From Pseudomonas tolaasii NCPPB 2192 (GTDB taxonomy: Bacteria; Pseudomonadota; Gammaproteobacteria; Pseudomonadales; Pseudomonadaceae), in assembly GCF_002813445.1 (NCBI RefSeq), contig NZ_PHHD01000001.1:2976001-3040000 (forward strand): 64,000 nucleotides of DNA, read 5' to 3'. Made by a program: the position numbers and the translations under genes. How positions within the stretch are numbered: the first letter of the stretch is position 1; every line of letters begins with the position of its first letter. Below are positions 8,750-17,294 of the stretch, piece after piece. The notes under the pieces were generated by a model. The model saw only the letters and a list, made by a program, of their open reading frames with translations, was not told the origin of the DNA and did no database searches.

Positions 8750-9228
8750 CGATGTCGCTCCGGAATAAAATCGCCGGGGATTATCTCGCCATTGTGGTTC
8801 ACCTGCACGTCATTACCGATGAATAATCCGGTTTTCAACTCGCCTTCCAGGCGATACGGCACAGGTTTATCAGGATTTTTCAGCATCTGCACCACATCAC
8901 GAATCTGCGGCCAGAGGTTGGTGCGCACCGTCACACGGAAAAAAGCATGGCTGCGCGGCGGTACGGTCAGCCATTCGTTGGACTCGCCTTCGGTCAACAC
9001 AAAATCGCCGAGGCTGACCTTATAGATCAGGCCGCGCACCGTCAGGTCTTCGTCGTTGCGGTTGTCCACGCGAAACCACAGTTTGAATTTCTGCTCCAGC
9101 AGCTTGGCGCGTACCACTTCGACCTTCACCAACGAAATGTGAGGCGGCGGGGCATCGTCTTCAAACCAGGAGGCGCAGCCGGTCAAGCCCAGGGTCAACG
9201 CCAGCATCAAGCAGCACATCCGAAGCAT
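8746..9228 (-). CDS. LEA type 2 family lipoprotein
   Basis: A 160-residue product. The N-terminus MLRMCCLMLALTLGLTGCAS is a lipoprotein signal with the lipobox LTGC (C18). The mature part, with ISLVKVEVVRAKLLEQKFKL and the VRGLIYKVSLGDFVLTEGES strand pattern, fits the immunoglobulin-like LEA14 (desiccation-related, WHy) fold. It is probably outer-membrane anchored and periplasmic. It is translationally coupled to the His-rich SEC-C gene downstream. YchJ, another SEC-C protein, lies just upstream on the same strand with 20 bases between, so the three may be co-transcribed. Confidence 0.85.
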   Translation of the reverse strand: MLRMCCLMLALTLGLTGCASWFEDDAPPPHISLVKVEVVRAKLLEQKFKLWFRVDNRNDEDLTVRGLIYKVSLGDFVLTEGESNEWLTVPPRSHAFFRVTVRTNLWPQIRDVVQMLKNPDKPVPYRLEGELKTGLFIGNDVQVNHNGEIIPGDFIPERHR

Positions 9229-9248
9229 GGCGTTTTCCCGTCAGGTGA

Positions 9249-9719
9249 TTAGAGGTAGCTGGAACAGCACTTCTTGAATTTCTGCCCGCTGCCGCACAAA
9301 CATACATCATTGCGCCCGGCCTTCACTTCAACCGTTGGGTCGATGAAGTACCAGCGCCCTTCGTTCTGTACGAAAGAAGACTGCTCACGGTGGCTGTGTT
9401 CGCCGGTGCTGTCGTGCCAACGCGCGGTAAAGGTCACGAAAGCGTGTTCCGGCTGGCCGCCGAATACCTCGGAGCTTTCCACCTCAAGGCCGAGCCAGGT
9501 GCTTTGGGCACTCCAGGCGCCGATGGCGGCACGGTCCAGGCCGGCCTGTTGTGCCGGCAGCGTGGTTGCCACCAGGTAATCCACCAGGCCCAACACATAG
9601 GCGCTGTAGCGCGAACGCATCAACGCGGTGGCGCAGGGCGCCGGGTGGCCGGCGTGATAATGGCCGCAGCAGGCATCCAGCAGGTTGCCGCTGCCGCAGG
9701 GGCAAATGGATGTACTCAT
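9249..9719 (-). CDS. ychJ: YchJ family protein with two SEC-C motifs
   Basis: From the ATG at 9719 the product has 156 residues; a longer frame to 9812 would run into the next gene. The N-terminal Cys motif CPCGSG..CCGHYH (C6, C8, C17, C18) and the C-terminal DVCLCGSGQKFKKCC bracket an NTF2-like domain holding ALMRSRYSAY. This is the UPF0225/YchJ architecture. Zinc binding by both ends is expected from the family. The biochemical role of YchJ is not established. It follows the DUF6231 gene by four bases. Confidence 0.9.
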   Translation of the reverse strand: MSTSICPCGSGNLLDACCGHYHAGHPAPCATALMRSRYSAYVLGLVDYLVATTLPAQQAGLDRAAIGAWSAQSTWLGLEVESSEVFGGQPEHAFVTFTARWHDSTGEHSHREQSSFVQNEGRWYFIDPTVEVKAGRNDVCLCGSGQKFKKCCSSYL

Positions 9720-9723
9720 CGGG

Positions 9724-10224
9724 TTACCACCAATACTTTCCGAAGTTTTCCGGGTTGGCCCAGAAACGGGCGTTGAGCCAGTCGGGCACTTGCTTATAGT
9801 CAAGCAGATCATAGGTAAACAGCGTCAGAACCTGTTCGTCGCGCTGGAAACGCTCGCCCGCTTGCAGGGCCAGGGAGAAGAAATCGGTTTCCTTCCAGCC
9901 GCAGGCGTTCAAGTCCACCAGGGCTGCAATGCGGCTGGCGTTAAGGTTGCGCACGCCCCCGAGCAGGGTCAGGCCTTGCGGTTTTGACAGGTGCTCCAGG
10001 CAATCGACCACCAGCGCCAGGTCAAAACGCTGCGCCGCCAACTCCGCGGGCAGCGGCCCGGGCGGGGCGATGGCCACTACGGTGTCGGGGTGCTCGGCTT
10101 GAAACGCTTCCAATGCCGGGAACTGGCTGGCGCCCAATAAAAGCAGGCGTTTGGGCTGGTGCAAATCCAGCAAGGCGGCCAACGCTTGCTGAGGTGTACG
10201 GGAAGAAATACCAGCGGTCATCAC
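9724..10224 (-). CDS. DUF6231 family protein, methyltransferase-like fold
   Basis: A 166-residue protein (ATG at 10224 or 10221). It contains a glycine-containing nucleotide-fold start, KRLLLLGAS, and the segment DLALVVDCLEHLSKPQG, which resembles the motif II region of small SAM-dependent methyltransferases. It is short for an active enzyme and lacks a clear GxGxG loop. It is known as a conserved Pseudomonas family of unknown function. The four-base gap to ychJ suggests an operon. Confidence 0.7.
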   Translation of the reverse strand: MMTAGISSRTPQQALAALLDLHQPKRLLLLGASQFPALEAFQAEHPDTVVAIAPPGPLPAELAAQRFDLALVVDCLEHLSKPQGLTLLGGVRNLNASRIAALVDLNACGWKETDFFSLALQAGERFQRDEQVLTLFTYDLLDYKQVPDWLNARFWANPENFGKYWW

Positions 10225-10411
10225 AGATCCTCACATCAGGACCGTAGAGACTAGCGCGGCTGAGCGTGCGGGCCTAGAGCGGATGGCCGCGAAAAGTCCG
10301 GCGAGGGCGACGATCCTCAATGAAACCGGGGCCGCGGCGTACTGGCGCAGATGAAAAGAGCCGTCTTTACTCCACCCATCGGCCCCCGCCGATACCCTCA
10401 GGAGAAATCAC

Positions 10412-11107
10412 ATGAGCATCATGCGGACAGCTCTACCCTTGGTTCTGCTAACCGGAGTATTGACAGGTTGCGCAGGCTTGCAAAAAACCGATTGGCCCAC
10501 CTGTGCAGCCGTCGGTGGTGTGACGGGCGCCGCGATTGGCGCCACTGAAAGCTCGGCCTACGCAGGCTATGGCGCATTGCTGGTCGGCGGCATGGCTGGC
10601 GCCTATTGCTGGGTTCACGGCGATGGCGACGAAGACGGTGATGGCGTGCCGGACAGCCGCGACAAGTGCCCGCACACGCCCAAGGGCGTGCAGGTCGATG
10701 CCGATGGTTGCCCTCCGGCGCCGCCAGCGGCTGTGGTTGAGGAAGTGGTCGTGGTCAAGGAAGAGACCATCGTGATCCGCGATGTGCACTTCCAGTTCGA
10801 CTCGGCCAAGTTGACGGCGGCGGACAAAACCACGCTCAACACCATCGCCACCCGCCTGAAACAGGAAGCCCCAAGCGCGCAACTGCGCGTCAGCGGGCAC
10901 ACCGACAGCGTGGGCAAAGACGCCTACAACCAGAAGCTCTCGGAAAAACGCGCACACTCGGTGACCGATTATCTGATCGGGGCAGGCGTGCCGCGCAGCA
11001 ACTTTGTGTCGGTGGTCGGCGCGGGCGAAAGCCAGCCTGTGGCCGATAACAAAACGGCTGAAGGCCGCGCATTGAACCGTCGCGTGGAAATCAAAATCAA
11101 CCGCTGA
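10412..11107 (+). CDS. OmpA-family lipoprotein with TSP3-like calcium motif
   Basis: A 231-residue outer-membrane protein with the lipobox LTGC (C20). A short glycine-zipper-like segment follows (about 33-66). Next comes an acidic DGDEDGDGVPDSRDKCP motif typical of thrombospondin type 3 calcium loops, with a C..C pair. A Val/Glu linker leads to a C-terminal OmpA domain (about 119-231) with DSAKLTAADK, SGHTDSVGKDAYNQKLSEKR and NRRVEI, which bind peptidoglycan. It would tether the outer membrane to the cell wall. AGGAG 10 bases upstream supports the start. Confidence 0.9.
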   Translation: MSIMRTALPLVLLTGVLTGCAGLQKTDWPTCAAVGGVTGAAIGATESSAYAGYGALLVGGMAGAYCWVHGDGDEDGDGVPDSRDKCPHTPKGVQVDADGCPPAPPAAVVEEVVVVKEETIVIRDVHFQFDSAKLTAADKTTLNTIATRLKQEAPSAQLRVSGHTDSVGKDAYNQKLSEKRAHSVTDYLIGAGVPRSNFVSVVGAGESQPVADNKTAEGRALNRRVEIKINR

Positions 11108-11114
11108 CAGCCTT

Positions 11115-11139
11115 TGCCCCCGTGGCCGCCACGGGGGCA
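11115..11139 (+). terminator. Stem-loop after the OmpA lipoprotein gene
   Basis: A perfect 11-base-pair stem, TGCCCCCGTGG with CCACGGGGGCA, has a 3-base loop and starts 8 bases after the stop. No U-run follows directly, so Rho-independent termination is uncertain. It may instead stabilise the mRNA 3' end. Confidence 0.4.
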
Positions 11140-11242
11140 CTGTTCAAGGGCACCTTTTTGGCTTTTTTTGATCCTTCACTGGCAAAACGCCTTCAGAAGT
11201 CGTTACTGTGCGGCCGTCTAGAACAAAATAAGAAGGCCAATC

Positions 11243-12001
11243 ATGCGTAAGGTTTTTCTGTTGGCCCTGTTGGTCAGCCCCATTGCTCTGGCGCAGAACG
11301 TCAGCGTCGAAAGCAACTCGCTGATGCGCTTGCCCAACAGCACCAGCGTCCTGCAACTTGAACGCCTGGACGTGGCGGATTACGGCACATTGCTGATTCC
11401 TGCCAACATCAGCCAGGTGACGGTGGATGAGCTGCACCTGGGGCGCGAAGCCCGTATCACCATCGTGCCCGGCAATACCGCGCTGCAGTTGCAGGTGCGT
11501 CATGCGCAGTTGGAACATGGCAGCCAGATCACCTCGCGCGGCGCCCCCGGTACTCACGAACGGCCGGCCAAGGCCGGACGCGACCTGACATTGCGCATCA
11601 ATGAGCTGACTGCCGATGAACTGTCGGTGGACGCCCGTGGCGGTGCCGGCGCTCAAGGTTACGCGGGCCTGGATGGCGCCAACGGCGTGGACCCGGGTTG
11701 CACCTGGGGCTCAGCCGGACGCGGGGCCAATGGGGATAACGGTGGTGATGGCCTGCCGGGCGCGGCGGGAGCGACGGTACGTGTCGAACTGCCGCAGAGC
11801 TTCCCGGCTGAACAGATCAAGGTCTGGGTCGATGGCGGCGCCGGTGGCTTGGCCGGTACGGCGGGCAAGCCCGGTAACGGCGGGCAGTCCAAGGGGTGCC
11901 TGGTGTATCGCGCCGATGGCGGCCAGAAGGGGCGCCCAGGGCTGGAAGGGCAGCCGGGGCCGGCCGGGCCTGCAGGTACTGTGACCGTCCAGCGGCTTTG
12001 A
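11243..12001 (+). CDS. Secreted collagen-like glycine-rich protein
   Basis: A 252-residue protein with a Sec signal peptide (1-17, SPIALA|Q). Residues about 18-130 form a beta-rich region with regularly spaced Leu/Val and Asn, reminiscent of parallel beta-helix adhesin parts. Two Gly-rich blocks follow, with collagen-like G-x-y runs such as GANGDNGGDGLPGAAG and GRPGLEGQPGPAGPAG, split by a short beta segment. Only two Cys remain in the mature protein, one before and one after this segment, which suggests one disulfide. It stands alone and ends at a REP element. No enzyme motif is visible. An envelope or matrix structural role is a guess. Confidence 0.75.
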   Translation: MRKVFLLALLVSPIALAQNVSVESNSLMRLPNSTSVLQLERLDVADYGTLLIPANISQVTVDELHLGREARITIVPGNTALQLQVRHAQLEHGSQITSRGAPGTHERPAKAGRDLTLRINELTADELSVDARGGAGAQGYAGLDGANGVDPGCTWGSAGRGANGDNGGDGLPGAAGATVRVELPQSFPAEQIKVWVDGGAGGLAGTAGKPGNGGQSKGCLVYRADGGQKGRPGLEGQPGPAGPAGTVTVQRL

Positions 12002-12017
12002 CGCATTTGTCCTGACG

Positions 12018-12090
12018 TCATCGCGGGCAAGCCCGGCTCCCACACCTGGAATACATTCCAACCTGTGGGAGCCGGGCTTGCCCGCGATGA
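12018..12090. repeat. REP-type palindrome
   Basis: The inverted repeat has arms GCCGGGCTTGCCCGCGAT separated by a short loop. It lies between the convergent collagen-like and CopD-like genes and may act as their shared 3' hairpin. Confidence 0.9.
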
Positions 12091-12107
12091 GGCCCTGAAA
12101 AACGTCC

Positions 12108-12572
12108 TCAGAACATCGGCCGAGCCGAAGCAATCGCCACGACTACCAACCCGATAATCAAATTAACCCCCACCAGCTTGCGAATCTGCCCCAGCACTGC
12201 CGCGCCTGTAGGCCAGTCCTCAGCCGCCACCGCCGCGCGCAATTGCGGAAATTTCAGCGCCTGGACGCGGATAAACAGCGCCGTCATCACCAGATACAAC
12301 CCCATCATCACCTGCACATAGCGCGGCGCAGTCTCAAAACCACTGAAGCGCAATTGCAGCAGGCCGACACCGCTGATCGGCAAAACAGCCACCGCGACCC
12401 ACACCCACACGAAAAAACGCTGAAACACATTTGCCCACAACTTGAGCCGGGCAGGGCCCTCAAGTGCCGCCCCGGCGGCGGGGCGCAGGATCATCCAGGC
12501 GAAAAACATGCCGCCGACCCAGATCAGGGCGGCCAATACATGCAGGGTATAAACGAGACTAAACACGGTCAT
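12108..12572 (-). CDS. CopD-like inner-membrane protein
   Basis: A 154-residue protein with four hydrophobic helices. It opens with the CopD-family pattern LVYTLHVLAALIWVGGMFF, whose His and Trp lie in TM1. This fold occurs in copper-resistance CopD C-terminal domains and in many short stand-alone proteins of unknown role. No copper gene is adjacent, so copper transport cannot be claimed. It is divergent from dinG, with 99 bases between the two starts. Confidence 0.75.
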   Translation of the reverse strand: MTVFSLVYTLHVLAALIWVGGMFFAWMILRPAAGAALEGPARLKLWANVFQRFFVWVWVAVAVLPISGVGLLQLRFSGFETAPRYVQVMMGLYLVMTALFIRVQALKFPQLRAAVAAEDWPTGAAVLGQIRKLVGVNLIIGLVVVAIASARPMF

Positions 12573-12633
12573 TGCGGTACTCCGTTCTGCGCGGGATTCA
12601 TTAGCGGGGTATGATAGCCGCCGATCCGAACCA

Positions 12634-12649
12634 CTGAAAATTTATCCAG
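12634..12649 (+). promoter_or_regulatory. Candidate LexA (SOS) box upstream of dinG
   Basis: CTGAAAATTTATCCAG has the CTG-N10-CAG frame and matches 12 of 16 positions of the gamma-proteobacterial LexA consensus. It ends 22 bases before the dinG ATG. dinG is SOS-controlled in E. coli. The match is moderate and could be chance. Confidence 0.35.
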
Positions 12650-12671
12650 CGTTTTTAGCGCCCGACTATTC

Positions 12672-14816
12672 ATGATCAGCACTGAACTCAAAACCACGAT
12701 CCAGGGCGCCTATTCGCGTTTTCTTGAAGCCAAGAGCTTGAAACCGCGCTATGGCCAACGCCTGATGATCGCCGAAGTGGCCAAGGTCCTCGGGGATATC
12801 GACACCGACGACGAAGGCCGCCGCGAAGGTGAGCCCGCGGTCGTGGCCGTCGAGGCCGGCACCGGTACCGGTAAAACCGTGGCTTACAGCCTGGCCGCCA
12901 TTCCGACCGCCAAGGCGGCCGGCAAGCGCCTGGTGATCGCCACCGCCACCGTCGCCCTGCAGGAGCAGATTGTCTACAAAGACTTGCCCGACCTGATGCG
13001 CAATAGCGGCTTGAACTTCACGTTCGCCCTGGCCAAGGGCCGTGGCCGTTACATGTGCCTGTCTAAGCTCGATGTATTGTTGCAGGAAGGCCACGCGCAA
13101 ACCGCTACTGCCCAGCTTTTCGAAGAAGAAGGCTTCAAGATCGAGGTCGATGAGGCCAGCCAGAAGCTGTTTACCAGCATGATCGAGAAGCTGGCCGGCA
13201 ATAAATGGGATGGCGACCGCGACAGCTGGCCCACCGCCCTGGAAGATTCCGACTGGGCGCGCCTGACCACCGACCACAGCCAGTGCACCAACCGCCATTG
13301 CCCCAATTTCGGCCAGTGCGCCTTCTACAAGGCCCGCGAAGGCATGGGCAAGGTCGACGTGATCGTCACCAACCACGACATGGTGCTGGCCGACCTGGCC
13401 CTGGGCGGTGGCGCCGTGCTGCCCGACCCGCGCGACACGCTCTATGTCTTCGACGAAGGCCACCACCTGCCCGACAAGGCCATCGGCCACTTCGCCCACT
13501 ACACGCGACTGCGCTCCACCGCCGACTGGCTGGAAACCACCGCGAAGAACCTCACCAAATTGCTGGCCCAGCACCCGCTGCCCGGCGACCTCGGCAAGTT
13601 GATCGAGCAGGTGCCGGAGCTGGCGCGGGAGATCAAGACCCAGCAGCAATTCATGTTCAGCGCCTGCGAGCAGGTGGCCGACTTCAAACCCGGTGAAGAC
13701 GTGGAAGGCCGCGAGCGGCCGCGTCACCGTTTCGTCGGCGGGTTGATCCCCGAGCACATGCGCGAAATGGGCATTGAACTGAAGAAAGGCTTTTCGCGCC
13801 TGACCGACCTGTTTACGCGCCTGACCGACCTGCTCAAGGAAGGCATGGATGGCGAGGTCAACATCGGCATCGCCAGTAACCAGGCCGAAGAGTGGTACCC
13901 GCTGTTCGGCAGTCTGTTGTCCCGCTCCCAGGGCAACTGGGAACTGTGGACCGCCTTTACCGTTGAAGACCCGGAAGACAACCCGCCGATGGCCCGCTGG
14001 CTGACCCTGTCGGAAAGCGGCGCGCTGTTCGATATCGAGGTCAACGCCAGCCCGATCCTCGCCGCCGAAATGCTGCGCCGCAACCTGTGGAACGTGGCCT
14101 ACGGCTGCCTGGTGACTTCGGCCACACTGACCGCCCTCGGCACCTTCGACCGCTTCCGCATGCGCGCCGGCATGCCGAAAAAAGCCGTTACCGCGGTGGT
14201 GCCGAGCCCGTTCCACCACGCCGATGCGGGCGTGCTGCGGGTGCCGGACCTCAAGGCCGACCCACGGGACGCGGCGGCGCACACCGCCGCGATCATCCGT
14301 GACCTGCCGGAGCTGGTGGAAGGCTCCAAGGGCACGCTGGTGCTGTTTTCGTCGCGCAAACAGATGCAGGACGTGTTCGACGGCCTCGACCGCGACTGGC
14401 GCAAGCAGGTGTTCATCCAGGGCAACCTGTCCAAGCAGGAAACCCTCAACAAGCACAAGGCGCGGGTCGATGGCGGTGATTCCAGCGTGCTGTTCGGCCT
14501 GGCCAGCTTCGCCGAAGGCGTGGACTTGCCCGGCGCCTACTGCGAGCACGTGGTGATCGCCAAAATTCCATTCTCGGTGCCGGATGATCCGGTCGAAGCG
14601 GCCCTGGCCGAATGGATCGAAGCGCGGGGCGGCAACCCGTTCATGGAGATTTCGGTGCCGGATGCGTCCCTGAAACTGGTGCAGGCCTGCGGGCGCTTGC
14701 TGCGTACCGAGCAGGACCGGGGCACCATCACCTTGCTCGACCGTCGTTTGGTCACCCAGCGCTACGGCAAGGCTATCCTCAATGCCTTGCCGCCATTCAG
14801 GCGCGAAATTTCTTAA
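12672..14816 (+). CDS. dinG: ATP-dependent DNA helicase DinG
   Basis: A 714-residue superfamily 2, XPD-like 5'-3' helicase that unwinds forked DNA, D-loops and R-loops. Walker A is EAGTGTGKT (61-69). The iron-sulfur ligands C129, C205, C210 and C216 are all present, and the DEAH-variant box is DEGH (261-264). Motif V/VI carries FAEGVDLPG and QACGRLLRTEQDRG. Length and motif order match DinG. The gene probably acts in resolving replication-transcription conflicts and in SOS repair. A candidate LexA box lies upstream. The secreted glycosidase gene starts about 100 bases downstream. Confidence 0.96.
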   Translation: MISTELKTTIQGAYSRFLEAKSLKPRYGQRLMIAEVAKVLGDIDTDDEGRREGEPAVVAVEAGTGTGKTVAYSLAAIPTAKAAGKRLVIATATVALQEQIVYKDLPDLMRNSGLNFTFALAKGRGRYMCLSKLDVLLQEGHAQTATAQLFEEEGFKIEVDEASQKLFTSMIEKLAGNKWDGDRDSWPTALEDSDWARLTTDHSQCTNRHCPNFGQCAFYKAREGMGKVDVIVTNHDMVLADLALGGGAVLPDPRDTLYVFDEGHHLPDKAIGHFAHYTRLRSTADWLETTAKNLTKLLAQHPLPGDLGKLIEQVPELAREIKTQQQFMFSACEQVADFKPGEDVEGRERPRHRFVGGLIPEHMREMGIELKKGFSRLTDLFTRLTDLLKEGMDGEVNIGIASNQAEEWYPLFGSLLSRSQGNWELWTAFTVEDPEDNPPMARWLTLSESGALFDIEVNASPILAAEMLRRNLWNVAYGCLVTSATLTALGTFDRFRMRAGMPKKAVTAVVPSPFHHADAGVLRVPDLKADPRDAAAHTAAIIRDLPELVEGSKGTLVLFSSRKQMQDVFDGLDRDWRKQVFIQGNLSKQETLNKHKARVDGGDSSVLFGLASFAEGVDLPGAYCEHVVIAKIPFSVPDDPVEAALAEWIEARGGNPFMEISVPDASLKLVQACGRLLRTEQDRGTITLLDRRLVTQRYGKAILNALPPFRREIS

Positions 14817-14914
14817 GCCACCGTGGGCGAATTCGCCCACTTCGTGGTCTATCTCACTGCCAACGTTTTATGTCATCAGGCCATTCATCGGCCGTCTGGG
14901 AGAACCTTGCTCGT

Positions 14915-17212
14915 ATGATTCGCACGCTGCCCGCCCTTTTTGCCCTGTTGTTCGCCGCGCCGCTGATGGCCGCGCCCGCCGGGCAACAAACGTTGTTCAA
15001 CTTCGTCCGGCCTGCCGATGTGGTCAAGGTGGCGACCCAGGACGCCAGCCTGCCGCAATACAACGCAGAACAAACTCCGGAAGGTGAAGTGCTGCGCCGC
15101 ATCACCTTCAACCCGGCCGCCGAGCCGAGCCTGGTGCTCAGCCCGCAAACCGGCACCTGGGACTGGTCGCAATCAGGCGCCATGAGCCTGCGCATCCAGA
15201 GCGCCATGGATTGGGCGCTGACCCTCTACGTCAAGGTGCAGAGCACCGACGGCAAAACCCTGACCAGTCGCATCGACTTGCCGGCCGGCCCGGCGCAAAC
15301 CCTGTTGATTCCGCTGCAAGCCAATTCGCCGCTGAGCCAGGGCATGAAGGCGGGCCCGCCGATGCCCATCATCGTTGACGGCCAGCGCGTGTTGCTGGGC
15401 AACAGCGCCGGGGATGTCGACCGCAGCCAGGTGGCGTCGGTCACCCTGTCCATGATCAAGCCCAATGCCGCGCAAAGCATCCTGCTGGAGCGCTTCGGGG
15501 TGCAGGACATCGAGCCGGCCATGAAAGCGGCGTACAGCGAACTGGTGGATGCTTATGGCCAGTCCACCCGTGCGCGCTGGCCGGAAAAAGTCAGCAGCGA
15601 CGACCAACTCAAGGCTGCCGCCACCAAGGAGCAACAACAGCTCAAAGGCTGGCTGGCTGAGCGTGACAAGTCTTCGCTGGACCAATACGGCGGCTGGAAC
15701 AAAGGCCCGGCGTTCGAGGCCAGCGGCTTTTTCCGCACCGAAAAGCGTGACGGTCGCTGGTACCTGGTGACGCCGCAAGGCCATCCGTTCTACTCCCTCG
15801 GCGTAAATACCGTTGCACCAGACAACAACCAGACCTACGTGGCAGGCCGTGAATGGATGTTCAGCGCATTGCCCAAATCGGGTGAACCGTTCGACAAGTA
15901 CTACGGCAGCAGCGACAACCGGGGCGGCAACGGTGCCGATCAGGGCCGGGGCTTCAACGTAGGGCGCTGGTATGACTTTTACGGCGCCAACCTGCAACGC
16001 ACCTACGGCGGCGAAGGTTTCGACCAGAAACGCTGGGTGACCCACACCCTCGACCGCCTGCAAGCCTGGGGTTTCAACACCGTGGGCAACTGGAGCGACG
16101 AGGCGCTGGCCAGCGCCGACCGTGTGCCTTACACCTTGCCGCTGTCGATCGTCGGTGATTACGCCAGCATCAGCACCGGCACCGACTGGTGGGGCGGCAT
16201 GCCCGACCCGTTTGACCCGCGTTTCGCCATGGCCACCGAACGCGCCGTGGCCATCGCCGCCCGCGACCACCGCGATGACCCGTGGCTGATCGGCTATTTT
16301 GCCGACAACGAACTGGCTTGGGCCGGGCCGGGCGACGACCCGAAATCCCGCTACGCCCTGGCCTACGGTACGTTGCGCATGACCACCGATGTGCCGGCCA
16401 AGCGTGCCTTCCTCAAGCAATTACGCGACAAGTACCGCAACGAAGAAGGCATTTCCCGGGCCTGGGGCATCCATTTGTCGGGTTGGGAGTTGATGGAAGA
16501 TCCGGGCTTCGTGCCGCCGATGCCAAGCCCCGAGCATCCGGAAATCGAAGCCGACTTCAAATACTTCCAGAAGACCTTCGCCGACGCCTACTTCAAGACC
16601 ATCTCCGATTCGCTGAAATGGCACGCGCCAAACCAACTGTTGCTGGGCGGCCGCTATGCCGTCAGTACCCCGGAGGCCGTGGAATCCTGCGCGCAGTATT
16701 GCGATGTGCTGAGTTTCAACATGTACACCCTCAAGCCGCAGGACGGTTATGACTTCGCCGCTCTGCGTGCGCTGGACAAGCCGGTGCTGATCACCGAGTT
16801 CAACTTCGGCTCGGCAGACCGTGGCCCGTTCTGGGGCGGCGTGACGCAATTGGCTCGCGAAGAAGATCGTGGCGCGGCTTACGGCAACTTCCTCAAGCAG
16901 GCCATGGCCGAGCCGTCGATTGTCGGTGTGCATTGGTTCCAATACCTCGACCAGCCAGTGACCGGGCGCCTGCTGGACGGTGAAAACGGCCACTTCGGCC
17001 TGGTCGGCATCACCGATGTGCCGTTTCAGGGGTTTGTCGACAGCGTGCGCAAAAGCAATCTGGCAACGGTCGATCAGTTAGGTAAAGAGGCGGAAAAAGC
17101 CAAGGCCGCCAGCGCGGTGCGTGAAAGCGAAAACGGCAAGGCCGGGCGCGACGGCAAAGGTGCGGGGCAGGGCGCCGGGCATGCGGGCGGGCACTCCGGA
17201 AATGGCCATTGA
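14915..17212 (+). CDS. Secreted GH50-like glycoside hydrolase (agarase-type)
   Basis: From the ATG at 14915 the product has 765 residues and begins with a clean Sec signal (MIRTLPALFALLFAAPLMAA). An ATG at 14870 would bury that signal. Residues about 25-190 form a beta-sandwich carbohydrate-binding-like domain. A TIM barrel follows, with GYFADNELAW (acid/base E466) and LITEFNFG (nucleophile E628). This pairing and the start motif GRWYLVTPQGHPFYSLGVNT are those of GH50 beta-agarases and relatives. The last 40 residues are a Lys/Gly/His-rich tail ending in AGGHSGNGH. The natural substrate in a pseudomonad is unlikely to be agar; another galactose-containing or endogenous polysaccharide is possible. 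Confidence 0.8.
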   Translation: MIRTLPALFALLFAAPLMAAPAGQQTLFNFVRPADVVKVATQDASLPQYNAEQTPEGEVLRRITFNPAAEPSLVLSPQTGTWDWSQSGAMSLRIQSAMDWALTLYVKVQSTDGKTLTSRIDLPAGPAQTLLIPLQANSPLSQGMKAGPPMPIIVDGQRVLLGNSAGDVDRSQVASVTLSMIKPNAAQSILLERFGVQDIEPAMKAAYSELVDAYGQSTRARWPEKVSSDDQLKAAATKEQQQLKGWLAERDKSSLDQYGGWNKGPAFEASGFFRTEKRDGRWYLVTPQGHPFYSLGVNTVAPDNNQTYVAGREWMFSALPKSGEPFDKYYGSSDNRGGNGADQGRGFNVGRWYDFYGANLQRTYGGEGFDQKRWVTHTLDRLQAWGFNTVGNWSDEALASADRVPYTLPLSIVGDYASISTGTDWWGGMPDPFDPRFAMATERAVAIAARDHRDDPWLIGYFADNELAWAGPGDDPKSRYALAYGTLRMTTDVPAKRAFLKQLRDKYRNEEGISRAWGIHLSGWELMEDPGFVPPMPSPEHPEIEADFKYFQKTFADAYFKTISDSLKWHAPNQLLLGGRYAVSTPEAVESCAQYCDVLSFNMYTLKPQDGYDFAALRALDKPVLITEFNFGSADRGPFWGGVTQLAREEDRGAAYGNFLKQAMAEPSIVGVHWFQYLDQPVTGRLLDGENGHFGLVGITDVPFQGFVDSVRKSNLATVDQLGKEAEKAKAASAVRESENGKAGRDGKGAGQGAGHAGGHSGNGH

Positions 17213-17294
17213 TTCATGTTTGACGGGTTCACAAAAGCCGTAAGGGCTGGAACAATGGCCGCCATTTCTTAACGCGTTTTCCGAGGCGGATCAG

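Noticed and set aside
12666..14840. A long open frame on the minus strand opposite dinG
   Set aside because: The opposite strand encodes all DinG motifs; the mirror frame is His/Gln/Gly-rich without a domain.
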